A stretch of DNA of 64,000 nucleotides. Source: Cavenderia fasciculata (lineage: Eukaryota; Evosea; Eumycetozoa; Acytosteliales; Cavenderiaceae). Shown here in pieces: positions 10,190 to 20,908 of the stretch. The translations under genes and the position numbers were made by a program. The notes under the pieces were generated by a model. That model was given only the letters and a program-made list of their open reading frames with translations. It was not told where the DNA came from and searched no databases. Location of the stretch: NCBI RefSeq assembly GCF_000203815.1, contig NW_004457695.1:2664054-2728053 (forward strand), in the 5' to 3' direction. Each line of letters opens with the position of its first letter. Position 1 is the stretch's first letter.

Positions 10190-11966
10190 ATGAATATGAC
10201 AACAACATCACCATTACAGATATTCTTTAGAGTAAAGGATAGAGTAAAGAAAGGTGTCTTTACAGGAACAACATTGGATGATTTAAAGTTATTGTTTATG
10301 CAAAAGTTCCCAGAGTTTCCTGGAGGTGTTGATTGTCCTTTCTATACAATCGATAAACACAATGGAAAGGAATCACTTTTAGATGATGTATCAGTACTTC
10401 AACAATTTCAAGAAATACTTGTTAGACATGAAAATGGTAAGAGATAGATAGATAGAAAGAAAGAGAAAGATAGATAGATATGATCATTGATTTAAACATA
10501 TATATACTTACTTAAATACTTAATCTATCTACTTTTAAAAGAGGAAGATACAAAGAAAAGATCACCAGGATATACAGGATTAGATAAAGAAAAGATAGTA
10601 TTGGTAATGGTTGGATTACCAGCTCGTGGAAAGACATATGTTGCAAGAAAGATATGTAGAATGTTGAATTGGATGTTGGTACCTGCCAAGGTATTCAATG
10701 TCGGAGAATATAGAAGATTGCGTATTGGTGCTGGTCAACCACACGACTTTTTCGATCCTTCCAATCCAGAGGGTATCAAGGCAAGACTTCACATGGCAGT
10801 TGCTGCTCTAGACGATATGATCTCGTGGCTACACAATGGCGGAAGAGTTGGTATCTATGATGCCACCAATAGTACCAAAGAGAGAAGACAATTGGTCCTC
10901 TCTCGATGTACAAGAGAAAAGATGAATGTATTATTTGTAGAATCAATTTGTAATGATCAAGATGTAATAGAAGCAAATATAAAAGAAACAAAATTATTAT
11001 CTCCAGAGTATGATATACAAAAGAATGAATGGATTATATAATTAATATTTATAACCTTTATTTTTCTTTTCTAGTTATCAAGGAGCAGATTCAGCAAAAG
11101 CAGTACAAGATTTTAGAGAAAGAATTAAACATTATAACAAGGTTTATGAAACGGTTGAAGGAAATGATTTACAATATATTAAATTATTTGATGTTGGTAA
11201 AAAGATTGAAGTCAATAACATCACTGGTTACATACCAAGTAGAATCGTATTCTTTTTGATGAATCTCCATATCCACAACCGTCCCATTTGGTTGACAAGA
11301 CATGGTGAAAGTGAGTTTAATGCAACCAATAAGATCGGTGGTGACTCTGATTTGACAGAGCGTGGAGACAACTATGCACATCAACTTGCTGTCTGGATCT
11401 CAGACTGGTGTTCAAAGGTGCGTGCCGATGGATACAATGGAGAAGTGGTCGTTTGGACATCGAGTTTAAAACGTGCCATTAGAACCGCTCAATACATCTC
11501 TCAACCAAAGGTTGTAATGAGAGCTCTCGATGAAATCGATGCAGGTATCTGTGATGGTATGACCTATGAAGAAATTCAAGAAAAAATGCCAGATGAAAGA
11601 GCTGCAAGAGATTCTGATAAATTGGTAAGAGAGATTTAAAATATTAATTTATATATTTGTGGTGTATAATAATTATTAATTAAATATTATTTTTTTATTA
11701 TTTATTTATAGCAATATCGATATCCAAGAGGTGAAAGTTATGAAGATGTTATTCAAAGATTGGAACCACTTTTATTGGAATTGGAAAGAACCAAATTACC
11801 TGTACTTATTGTCAGTCATCAAGCTACTCTTAGATGTCTATACTCTTATTTGACTGGACGTGTCAAAGAAGAATGTCCATTCTTAAATATCCCTCTTCAC
11901 ACTTTGATTCAACTTACTCCAAAAGCTTATGGTTGTGAAGAAAAAACATTTAAATTATGTAATTAA
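10190..11966 (+). CDS. 6-phosphofructo-2-kinase/fructose-2,6-bisphosphatase with extra N-terminal module
   Basis: This bifunctional enzyme makes and breaks fructose-2,6-bisphosphate, the signal that sets glycolytic flux. Four exons, 10190-10436, 10542-11007, 11075-11624 and 11712-11966, give about 505 residues. Residues 1-85 are not part of the classical enzyme: IFFRVKDRVKKGVFTGTTLD, then a ...CPFYTIDKHNG... segment and DDVSVLQQFQEIL look like a small ubiquitin-like fold (PB1/DCX/AIP3-like). The kinase follows with P-loop GLPARGKTYVARKI and DATNSTKERR. The phosphatase half has the histidine motif LTRHGESEFN and the second histidine in SHQATLRC, plus the conserved RYPRGESYEDVIQRLEP. Both active sites look complete. 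The first intron lies right at the boundary between the extra module and the kinase, consistent with exon shuffling (inference). Confidence 0.93.
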
Positions 11967-12125
11967 AAGAATAGAAAAATAAAAATAAAAGAAAAGAAAG
12001 AAAAATGGAAAGTTGGATCAATCTATCTTTCTTTTTGTTGTAATATTAATTAATAAATACAAATGGATTGGTGGTATTATTTTGATAGTTTAGTGATAAT
12101 AGTACAAATAGTTTATTAAAGATAT

Positions 12126-15100
12126 TTAACCATCAAGTTCTTCAATATTGGCAGCTTTGAGTTCATTGTTTTCATGTATTCCTTGCTTAAAAAGAACTTC
12201 TTGGATTATTTCAACAAACTTATCTCTGCCCCAAGCAAGAGACAACTGATAATTCTTACTTCTAGATGGCTTCCAAGTGAAGGATTTGATCTGTTTGGTA
12301 TGATAGGTTCCATACTCGTCAACGGTCACTCTAACATTGGACAAGAACAACACCAACTTTTCACGAGCAAATGCAATATTAGTAGCGGTTTTTTGTGATT
12401 TCCAGTGAAGGAAAAACTCTGGGAAGAATGGCTCGCTGTGTTGTGGAATGGCAAAGAGAAAGGTTTCAATATCTGAAGATTTGAGACCACTCGATACCTT
12501 TTCACTAAATTGGATAGCTCTTTCCATTTTGAGATAGATTTCTTCACGACGGAGTTGGACTTGATTGTAGGTTGCTTCGACACAAAGCAATGGATCCTTG
12601 GTAGTGTCACTGAAAACACCGGCTAAAACACTGGCAGTGGCAACCTTGTTGGTACGATAGAGAACACCTTGGGTAATCATTGCACGCATCTTGTTGATGT
12701 GCAAGGTGTATCTAGTTTCTTGATCGATTGGAGTGGCAGTTGGGAAATACTGGTAAGCACATTCCATATAATTACCAATACTGACAACCTTGTTACTGTT
12801 GGATGCATAGACATTTTTAATATATTCAATCCATTCGCTTGGTGCAACACCATAGCGCTTATCAATCACATCGAATCCATTATAGTCGGTGATCGAAGTG
12901 GTAGAGTCTGGTGATGATGACTTGCGGTATGATCCATTCAAAATGCCTCTCCAAGCATAAACAAATTGCAAACACTTGAACAATGAATCAAGAGTTGGAT
13001 AACCCTTGGTTTCAAACAAGTTGGACATTTTACTAATCGCGCTAAATGACTTGCCCTTTACATTCTTGAATGAATCATTCTTTTCTGGACGAGAAATTGG
13101 ATCCAATGTAATATTAAAATATTCCTCTAAATCCTTTGATTCTGGTTCAAATAATTTAATATCTTTCTTTACTTCATATTCCTAAAAAATAAATTAATTA
13201 AATAAATTAAATTAATAAATACAAAATTGTATATATATATTTTCTTTTTCTTTTTTAACTTACAGATAAAGAATTAAAAAGTTGATCAATTGATTGTTCT
13301 TGATTTGTTGACTTATCGCCTTCAACAACATTAATAATAAATTGATCAATGATATTTTGTTCCTTGTCTCTAAAGTAACCAAAACAAGAACGACGAATAG
13401 CAGATTCGAGGACAGAATCCCAAAGCTTTGTCCAAACATTTGGATCATCGATGATTTCCTTTAATTCTTGGTCAGTGTGCACCAAGAGATAACCGAGAAT
13501 GACAAAGATATTCTTTGGTTGTTCAGAGATGTGGTAGAGTGGCTTGGTGAGTAGAGCAGTCAATTGATTCTTCATGTGAGCAAAATACTTGAATTGAAGG
13601 GCAATCTCACGACAGGTACGGATCAATTGCAAGACGAGGAAGAGTTGTCTCTCACCCATATCTCTTGATACCATGGTTCCGAGAACCAAAAACAATGCGT
13701 TTAATTGGTCGTATTGGTAGGCCATTGGATCAAGAGTTACAAAATAGCCAAGAATGCTACGGAGTTGGCAGCTGGCAGTCTTCCAATGCAATGGATGCAA
13801 GTAGAGTGGCAACCAACTGTTGATTGGTTCACGACCACGACCACGAATAACACTGGATACATTGTCAACCTTGGCACTGCCATCAAAGCCACCAGTGGCC
13901 TTGTCCTGTCCCTTGGCAGCGATTTCCAAAGCGAGTGCATCTTCGATCGAAGACTTTCCAATAAAGGTGGTGGAGTAGTCGACGATACGCAATTGGGTTG
14001 GATCGTCAATAACTGCTTCTGGACGCTGTACAGCCAAACCAAAGCCCAAAACATCCTTTTCTTCAATCAATTCGCTCCAATTGCAGAGAGACAAGGTACA
14101 AGAAAAGAGTTGGAGACTGGCCTCCAAGAGTTCCTTTTCAACTGGATCTGAAATATCCTCCAACTCTTCCAAACCATCAACCTCTAATGCGGCAAGTCGT
14201 TGGGCGTCAGACATCATAGCCGATGCGTTTCTAGTGACCTTGGCAGTAGCACGTCTTTGACGACCAGCATTTCTAAACATGAATTGATAAGAAATATCAG
14301 CCATACGTGCAGCTGCAACAGCATTCCAATCAGACTTTAACCATTGATTGACAATCTCTGACAGCTTGGAAGAGAGGTTTTGACAGTTGGTCTTGAGATT
14401 GATGACTTCTTGACGTGCAACCTTGTCCTTTCCAATGACTGAAAAGATGGTAGTATTGTCAATTTCACGCAACTCTTTTTGAAAGGCAAGAATACGCTTT
14501 GAATAATCTAACTTGTTTTCTTGAGTTGGAGTATTTTTAGCATCATGTTTCTTGAGTACTTCCATCAATGTCTTGAGTGATGATTCAATACGAACTAATT
14601 GTAAAAGATAGACCATTGATTTGTTGTTGGCCTGTGTGGCAGATGGACGGGTTGGAATGATATGGTTGGTAGTTGCCAAAGATGTACCTACTCTAATATC
14701 CAATTCCAATGGTTCAGAGGTTGTTGTTCCGGTAGAGATTAAGATGGCTGGTGATTCAGATCCAATACAAATCGATGTATTAATTTCAGAGTCACCATTT
14801 GCATCCAATGCAACGGTAAAGGTGGCAGTATGACTACCAGAGTCTAAAAATGTGATATGGTCACCCTCTGCAAACGACACTTGTACCGATGCAGTGTCAG
14901 AGTTGGCCAATACCAATCCAAAGATAAAACGTAACTTGTCTTGGAGTGCGTGTGGACCATCGGATGGATCACAATACTGATACACACCCTCCTTGGTACC
15001 AAGCATTCTACGGATACCATCGAGATCGGTAAAACGAGAGTTTTCAGTGAACCCCATTGTATGAACAGTGATGGCAGCACAAGTAATCGATTTGATCAAT

Positions 15101-15813
15101 GATTTCAAACTTGTAAAAGCAGCCTTTTGGTCACGAACAGTTGTATGACTGCCATCTGTCAAAAAGATGATGGAAGTATCAGTCTTTGGATCATAATACT
15201 TGTCGGAAAGGAAATCAGTTCCCTTTTTATAATATCCACGTAAAATATCTCCACATAAATTAAATGTAGCTGCAAAACATGTCTTTCCAGTTGGTCTTTC
15301 ATTTTGAATTAATTCTTTATAATTATCTAGAGAAATGAAATATAAAATATTAGTTTCAATATATTTTATAATTAATTGTATTTATGTATATTTACCCTTT
15401 GTCCATTTCATTTGATAAGCAGTATTATTGAAAAAGATGATTTCCAGGATTACTTCTTGATGATGATTAAAAACAATTTGGAAAAGTGACAAGAGAGTGC
15501 TTTGGATTTGTGGCCATACGTAACGGATCGACGCACTCTTGTCGACCAATACAATCAACATTTGCTTTCTATCGCTAGTGTTGACAGGTACATGAATACT
15601 GGTACGAAGAATACCATCAAATGTTACTGAGTCATCGTATGTTGATGATGACGATGAAATATCAATTGATGATTGAGCATAAAATGTGTTATCCTCACCT
15701 GATGTTACTTCATTTTCAGTAGTAGTGGAAGTGGTGGTTGATGTAGTATCAACCTTATTGTTGTTGACTTGGTCATTGCCAAGTGATTCAGAGATTGGAG
15801 GTAAAATATCCAT
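12126..15813 (-). CDS. large von Willebrand factor A-domain protein
   Basis: Three exons on the minus strand (15813-15396, 15326-13264, 13181-12126) join in frame to about 1178 residues. After a Thr/Ser/Asn-rich N-terminus of about 85 residues comes a vWA domain: MLIVLVDKSASIRYVWPQI holds the metal-binding DxSxS motif (DKSAS), and further on SIIFLTDGSHT and ITVHTMGFTEN supply the third MIDAS region. The rest (about 850 residues) is a beta-rich segment followed by a long helical region with RGRGREPINSWLPLYLHPLH and KTLMEVLKKHD; I do not recognise it outside dictyostelid-type vWA proteins. No signal peptide or membrane span is evident, so it is likely cytosolic. Substrate or partner is unknown. 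Convergent with PFK-2, with about 160 bp between the stops. Confidence 0.85.
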
Positions 15814-16502
15814 CTTTAATTGTTGTTTAATAATAATAGTGTCTTTGTTGTTATGCTAGGAGATATAGTAGTTGATGTTGTTGTTGTTGTTGATAATATA
15901 GATTCTCTTTTCTAATTCAAACATAGACTGTCTCTTGTGTGTAGGTGTATGTATATATAAATAATAATAGTAATAAGTAGTAGGTAGTAGTTATATAATT
16001 ATCAATAATAGAATGTTATGTATAATTAATTAATTATTGAATGATTTGCTTTCACAAGAAGAAGAAGATGCTGCTGATGTGCATTATTAAAAGCACTCAA
16101 TTCAATCTCTGTCTCTTTTAGACATTATTATTCTTCGATCTATCGCATATCAGTGACAATGCAAACAAGAAATAATTAAAAAAAAGATGAAATTTTAAAG
16201 ATAGTAATCCACCATTTTAGGGCATCGACCCTTCATTCGAACACATCGATCTCTCTCTATTGTTTTGATTCTTTGTAAAATAAGAAGAGGAAAAACAATG
16301 GAACTTTTAAAATGTTTATTTATATAACTTTGAAATATATTATTATTTTTACTAGTGATAATAATATAGTAGGTTCAACTCATCATTCATGAACTGATTA
16401 TTACTACCCAGTTTCTCCTCCTCATGATATTTTATTTTTTTTGATTTATTTATTATTTATCTTAATACCTGGAATGGAGAATTATTATTATTATTATTAT
16501 TA

Positions 16503-16546
<44 letters not shown>

Positions 16547-16752
16547 ATTATTGTAATAAAATATCGCTTTCAAGAAAAGGTTGACAGACGAAAAAATCAT
16601 ATGGTTATAAAACATTCGTGATTGATCCATCAGCAAATTCAAACTAATATTACTTTAACAACAAATACTTACTTACTACTAATTAATAATAATATCTAGT
16701 ATATTATTATTAATACTATTACTATTACTATCAACCCAACCACCAGTGAACA
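15814..16752. promoter_or_regulatory. divergent promoter region, vWA gene and SMIM13-like gene
   Basis: Shared 0.94-kb spacer between two divergently transcribed genes. It contains GTT repeats, poly-AT, a long TTA repeat (16481-16550) and a more balanced stretch around 16205-16250 beginning TTAGGGCATC. No coding potential is supported. Confidence 0.5.
16481..16550. repeat. (TTA)n microsatellite
   Basis: About 20 copies of the trinucleotide ATT/TTA with one TCA interruption, in the divergent spacer. Typical simple repeat of dictyostelid intergenic DNA. Confidence 0.9.
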
Positions 16753-17141
16753 ATGTTACAGATATTCCAAACATTATCAGGTCTAGCATTAGTGGCTGTA
16801 TTAATGATTCTAGGTAAATATTGAAGACTAGTAGTCATATGATGTTATCCAAACAAACAAACAAACATTTAATCTAACTCACCTATTCAATCATCATTTA
16901 CTACAGGATGGTTTGTAATGTGGAAGATGTACTTGTCTAAATATGAATTTGTTAGAGAATTGATGGGTTACAAAAAGGATGCACTTAAACCTAAACCAAA
17001 GAGCAGAAGAACTGGTCCTGTAAAATTAAACTTTGTATGGTAAACCAAGATAGTTCTTTGTGTTGTACAACAATATTAATTTAGTTACTAACTGTACATT
17101 TCTCTAATTCAAAAAAGGATGATGATTCAAAACAAGATTAA
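16753..17141 (+). CDS. SMIM13-like small single-pass membrane protein
   Basis: Exons 16753-16813, 16907-17034 and 17118-17141 give a 70-residue protein. One hydrophobic segment (LSGLALVAVLMILGWFVMW, across the first splice) is followed by KMYLSKYEFVRELMGY and a basic tail. The GWxxxWxxxLSKxxFxRELxG signature matches animal SMIM13, a small integral membrane protein of unknown function. The last intron (17035-17117) is inferred from a GTATGG donor, a TACTAAC branch site at about 17090 and an AAAAAAG acceptor, and ends the protein in an acidic DDDSKQD; if it is not spliced the frame stops at 17043 after FVW. No function can be assigned beyond membrane insertion. Confidence 0.7.
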
Positions 17142-17627
17142 TCACAAACAACAACAATAACAACAACAAATTCACAATATCATTATTACTACCCTATACG
17201 ATTGGGTGATGATGATGATAATTAATTAATGTACATTAATGATGAAAAAAAACATATAATGATATAATAGACACAACAAGAAATAGAAATATACTACGAA
17301 CGATACAAACCAACCAACCACTCAACCTTTAATATTAATAATATATTGTAAATACACAATCAGCATGCGAATACTATACTATAAAACACAGCCCTATATC
17401 AATACAAAATGATTTACTTGTCCATTGTACGAACAAGTAATAATCCATCCCCCTATCTTACATCCCATTTTAACAGAGATATATATATATATATCTCTGG
17501 AACAAATTTGTTATAAATTATTTCAAGTTTATTATTATTATATAGTTTTAAAAGAAGAGGTAATATTTGATGATGATGTTGTTGTATTTTATGATATTGT
17601 TGTTGTTGTTTAAATTCTTCATTTTCT
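17142..17627. other. convergent intergenic region
   Basis: 3' flanks of the SMIM13-like gene and ddx27. AT-rich with CAA and GAT repeats, and a perfect 26-bp AT-rich palindrome at 17474-17499. Confidence 0.5.
17474..17499. repeat. perfect 26-bp palindrome between convergent genes
   Basis: CAGAGAT, an alternating AT core, and ATCTCTG form a perfect inverted repeat. It could fold into a cruciform or RNA hairpin in either transcript and lies 129 bp downstream of the ddx27 stop; a role in 3'-end formation is only a guess. Confidence 0.6.
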
Positions 17628-20374
17628 TTAAGAAGATTTAGATTTAGCAACAACTTTACCCTTTTTAAATGAAGATTTACCTTCAGAGATGGAGGTAATA
17701 TCCTTTTCGAAATCATCTCTGCCAACCTTTTTCTTTTTGATTTGGGCAGTCTTTTTAGCTTGCTTGGCGTCGAGTTTGAGCTTTTCTTGTGGAGTTGGAC
17801 CAGCATAGATACCGGCACGGCGAAGGGCTTCGATACGCTTGGTCTCCTTGCCAGAGGCACGTTGGTTGTTTTGTTCGGAACGGAACTTTTTGGCAACCTC
17901 CTTTTTGGATGGTTGGCCTCCAGACCCTCCTTCAAAGGCGTCCTCTTGCTCGGCCATATCACGAGCCATTTCTTCACGATGCATAACACTACGACGTTTC
18001 TTACGAGACATACCTGCATATGGATCCTTGGGTGCCTTTTTGAGGAGAACACCCTTTCTGGCGGGTTTGCCACCTGCGACAGGCTTGCCGTCCTTGTCCA
18101 TCGACACGATACCATTCTCAGTCTTCCATGCCTCACGTGACTCTTCACGCTCCTTTTTACTTTGGAACCATACACGCTCCATCGGTGCAGCTTCGGGGAT
18201 GATACCGCCGTTGTCGGTGATGAGCTTCTTGTGGCCGAGGGCGTTGGCGACGATACGCTCAGCCTTCATGAGATCCTTTTCCGTCTTTTTAAAGTCGAGT
18301 TCACGCAACTCTTCACGAATAATGTCTTTGACGTCGTCGGTCATCTCGTCGATCTTGGCTCTCCAGAGTTTGATGGATTCTTGGGCGACGGTACGGCTCT
18401 TGGCCTTTGTCTTGGCACGCGACACGATATCCTTGAGGATCTTGCGGTCGGCTTCGGTGATGAACGAGCACGAACGACCGGCGAGACCGGCACGAGCGGT
18501 ACGACCGACTCTGTGGATGTACTGTGCAAGACTACGTGGCATGTTGTAGTTGATGACGGTACGCACACCGAGCACATCGAGACCACGGGCAGCGATATCA
18601 GTGGCGAGCAAAAAGTCGACCTCTCCATTACGGAACGACTGCAATGCTTCGAATCTCTGCTCCTGGTTGAGATCACCGTGCAGCTCGCCGACTTTGAGAC
18701 CCGAGAGACCGAGTAAGATGGCGATACGATGCACCTCCTTTTTCGAACGGAAAAAGACAATGCAGCCTCCACCGTTGAACACACGCGTGCACAGGGACAG
18801 GAGCATGGCGGTACGGTCGGCCAATTGACCTGGCTTGATCTTGATAAACTCTTGTTCGAGTGTGCTGGCGACCTGGAACAACGCGTCTACAGCGACACGC
18901 ACCGGCTGGCTGAGCGACAGCTTGGCGAGCAACTTGACATCGTCGGACAGAGTGGCCGAGAAGAGCAGTGTCTGACGTCCGTCTGGACAACTCTCTACGA
19001 CTCTGTTGAGTTCATCTTTGAAACCCATGTCCAAGAGACGATCGGCTTCATCAAGCACGAGAATCTCAATGTCTTCGAGACCGACGTCGTGAGCATTTAA
19101 AAGATGGTCAATCAAACGACCGGGCGTGGCGATAATGACATCTGGACGTTTTCTCAACTCGTGTTCCTGCACCTTGTTGGAGAGACCACCCACCACAAGA
19201 CACGACTGCACGTTTGTGAATTGAGCCAACGATTCAAACACCGAGTGACATTGTAGTGCAAGTTCACGTGTTGGCAAAACAATCAACACACGACTGACAC
19301 GATGTGTAGCGTCACGGTACAATAGACGCTCTAAAATAGGCAAGATAAAGGCGGCTGTCTTACCACTACCAGTGGTAGCACTAGCCAATATGTCCTTGCC
19401 GTTGAGAATGAGTGGGATTGCCTTGGCTTGGATAGGTGTTGGTTGAGTGTATCCAAGTTTGGCAACAGCCTTTTGAAGTGGACGTGATAAATGCAGTTCT
19501 TCAAATGTTGGTAAATCCATAACTACCTCTTTCTTCATTCTTTTGTTTGATTCTAATGTCTTTAATGTATCCAATGGTTCTACTTTAACTTTTGGAATTG
19601 ATTTGTTGGTATTGTTATTTTTTGGTACTTTTTGTTCTTCCTCTTCTACTTCTTCAACTTCTTCAACTTCACTATCACTATCACTATCACTTTCATCTTG
19701 TTCCTTTTCTTCATTATCTTTAATATCTTCATCGTCTGATTCATTTTCTAATTCTTGGTCATCGCCATCTCCTTCAACCTTTACTTTTGTATCTTCACCT
19801 TTAAACTTTTTCAAATCTAATCTCTTTTTAATCTTATCTTCTAATGATGTTATATTTGGGTTCTATACAGTACATATCAATATTAACATGTTAATAACAA
19901 CACCAACTATAATAATATCTAATATTCATCTTTTCTTTCATTAAACACATACAGATGGTTGAGTTCTCTTCATCTTTTCAATGGTTGGTGCAAAATCCCA
20001 TGGTAATACTACTTGTGCTCCTTCTTCAAACTAGTTTATCAAAAATACATTAGTATTTGTATATTTGATTGATAGATACTACTATGCTATCTTATACTAC
20101 ATACATCAAACTCTTCATCCATATCATCTTCATTTTCAATTGTTGGTGTTGCGTTATTATTATTGTTATTATTTTTAGTAGTAGTAGTAGTTGATTCCTT
20201 TTGTTTCTTTGTCTTTTTCTTTTTCTTGTTTTCTATTTCTTCTACTTCATCTTCTTCGGCTTCACTTTCATCATCCTCGTCGATATCTACATTGGTGTCT
20301 ATTTCTTCATCGTCGTCGTCGATGGTCATAACAAAGTCATCGACCTTTCTCTTGACTGATTTGTTTACTACCAT
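17628..20374 (-). CDS. ddx27: DEAD-box RNA helicase DDX27/Drs1, ribosome biogenesis
   Basis: DDX27 (yeast Drs1) is a nucleolar ATPase needed for 60S subunit assembly. Three minus-strand exons (20374-20105, 20030-19953, 19862-17628) give about 860 residues. The N-terminal 200 residues are Lys/Glu/Asp-rich with poly-Asn and poly-Thr tracts. The helicase core has the Q motif (TPIQAKAIPLI), Walker A SATTGSGKT, PTRELALQ, TPGRLIDHLL, the DEAD box VLDEADRLLDMGF, SATLS, GGCIVFFRSKK, LLATDIAARGLDVLGV and HRVGRTARAG. The C-terminal 250 residues are basic, with the family-typical RVWFQSKKEREESREAW and a Lys-rich end. The small middle exon encodes the conserved LPWDFAPTIEKMKRTQPS segment. GC-rich codon use compared with the flanks. 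Confidence 0.95.
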
Positions 20375-20908
20375 CTTCTTTATATTTATATATATATCGC
20401 ACAATAATAATAAACACAAACAATAATAATAATACTCTCTCTGAGGTAGTGTGCAACTTTCGTTCGTTTTTTGAAACGAGATTTTGTATTGCCGCCGAAC
20501 TTCGAAATTAAATATTATTAATAATTTTTTATTACTAGTACTATTAACTTTAATGATAAACTTTCTGTTAACAGTAGTTAATGATGATAATAATGAATTT
20601 GTTGGTATTCTAGTTTCATTGGTTTGGTGTATTTGATCAAAGATTACAAAGTTTGTTAGGGTATCCCATTTTTTGAAAATCACCAATTGAATGAAGTTGC
20701 GAAAACTATGATCATTGACCTATTCATTAATATATTTATATCTAACTATCTATCTTCTTTTTTTTTTTTCATATACTTACTTACTTACTTACTTACTTAC
20801 TTTAACAACAACAAACAAACTATATTGTTGTTCATAGAGAAAGAGAGAGAAAGATTAGTTGTTTTTTTTGTTTATACATATCATTTACTACCTATATATA
20901 TATAAATA
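20375..20908. promoter_or_regulatory. divergent promoter region, ddx27 and sf3b3
   Basis: The 0.53-kb spacer is shared by two divergently transcribed genes for RNA metabolism. It is AT-rich with a (CTTA)n run at about 20777-20802 and poly-T, and includes a small island reading TTGTATTGCCGCCGAAC near 20485. No coding potential. Confidence 0.5.
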
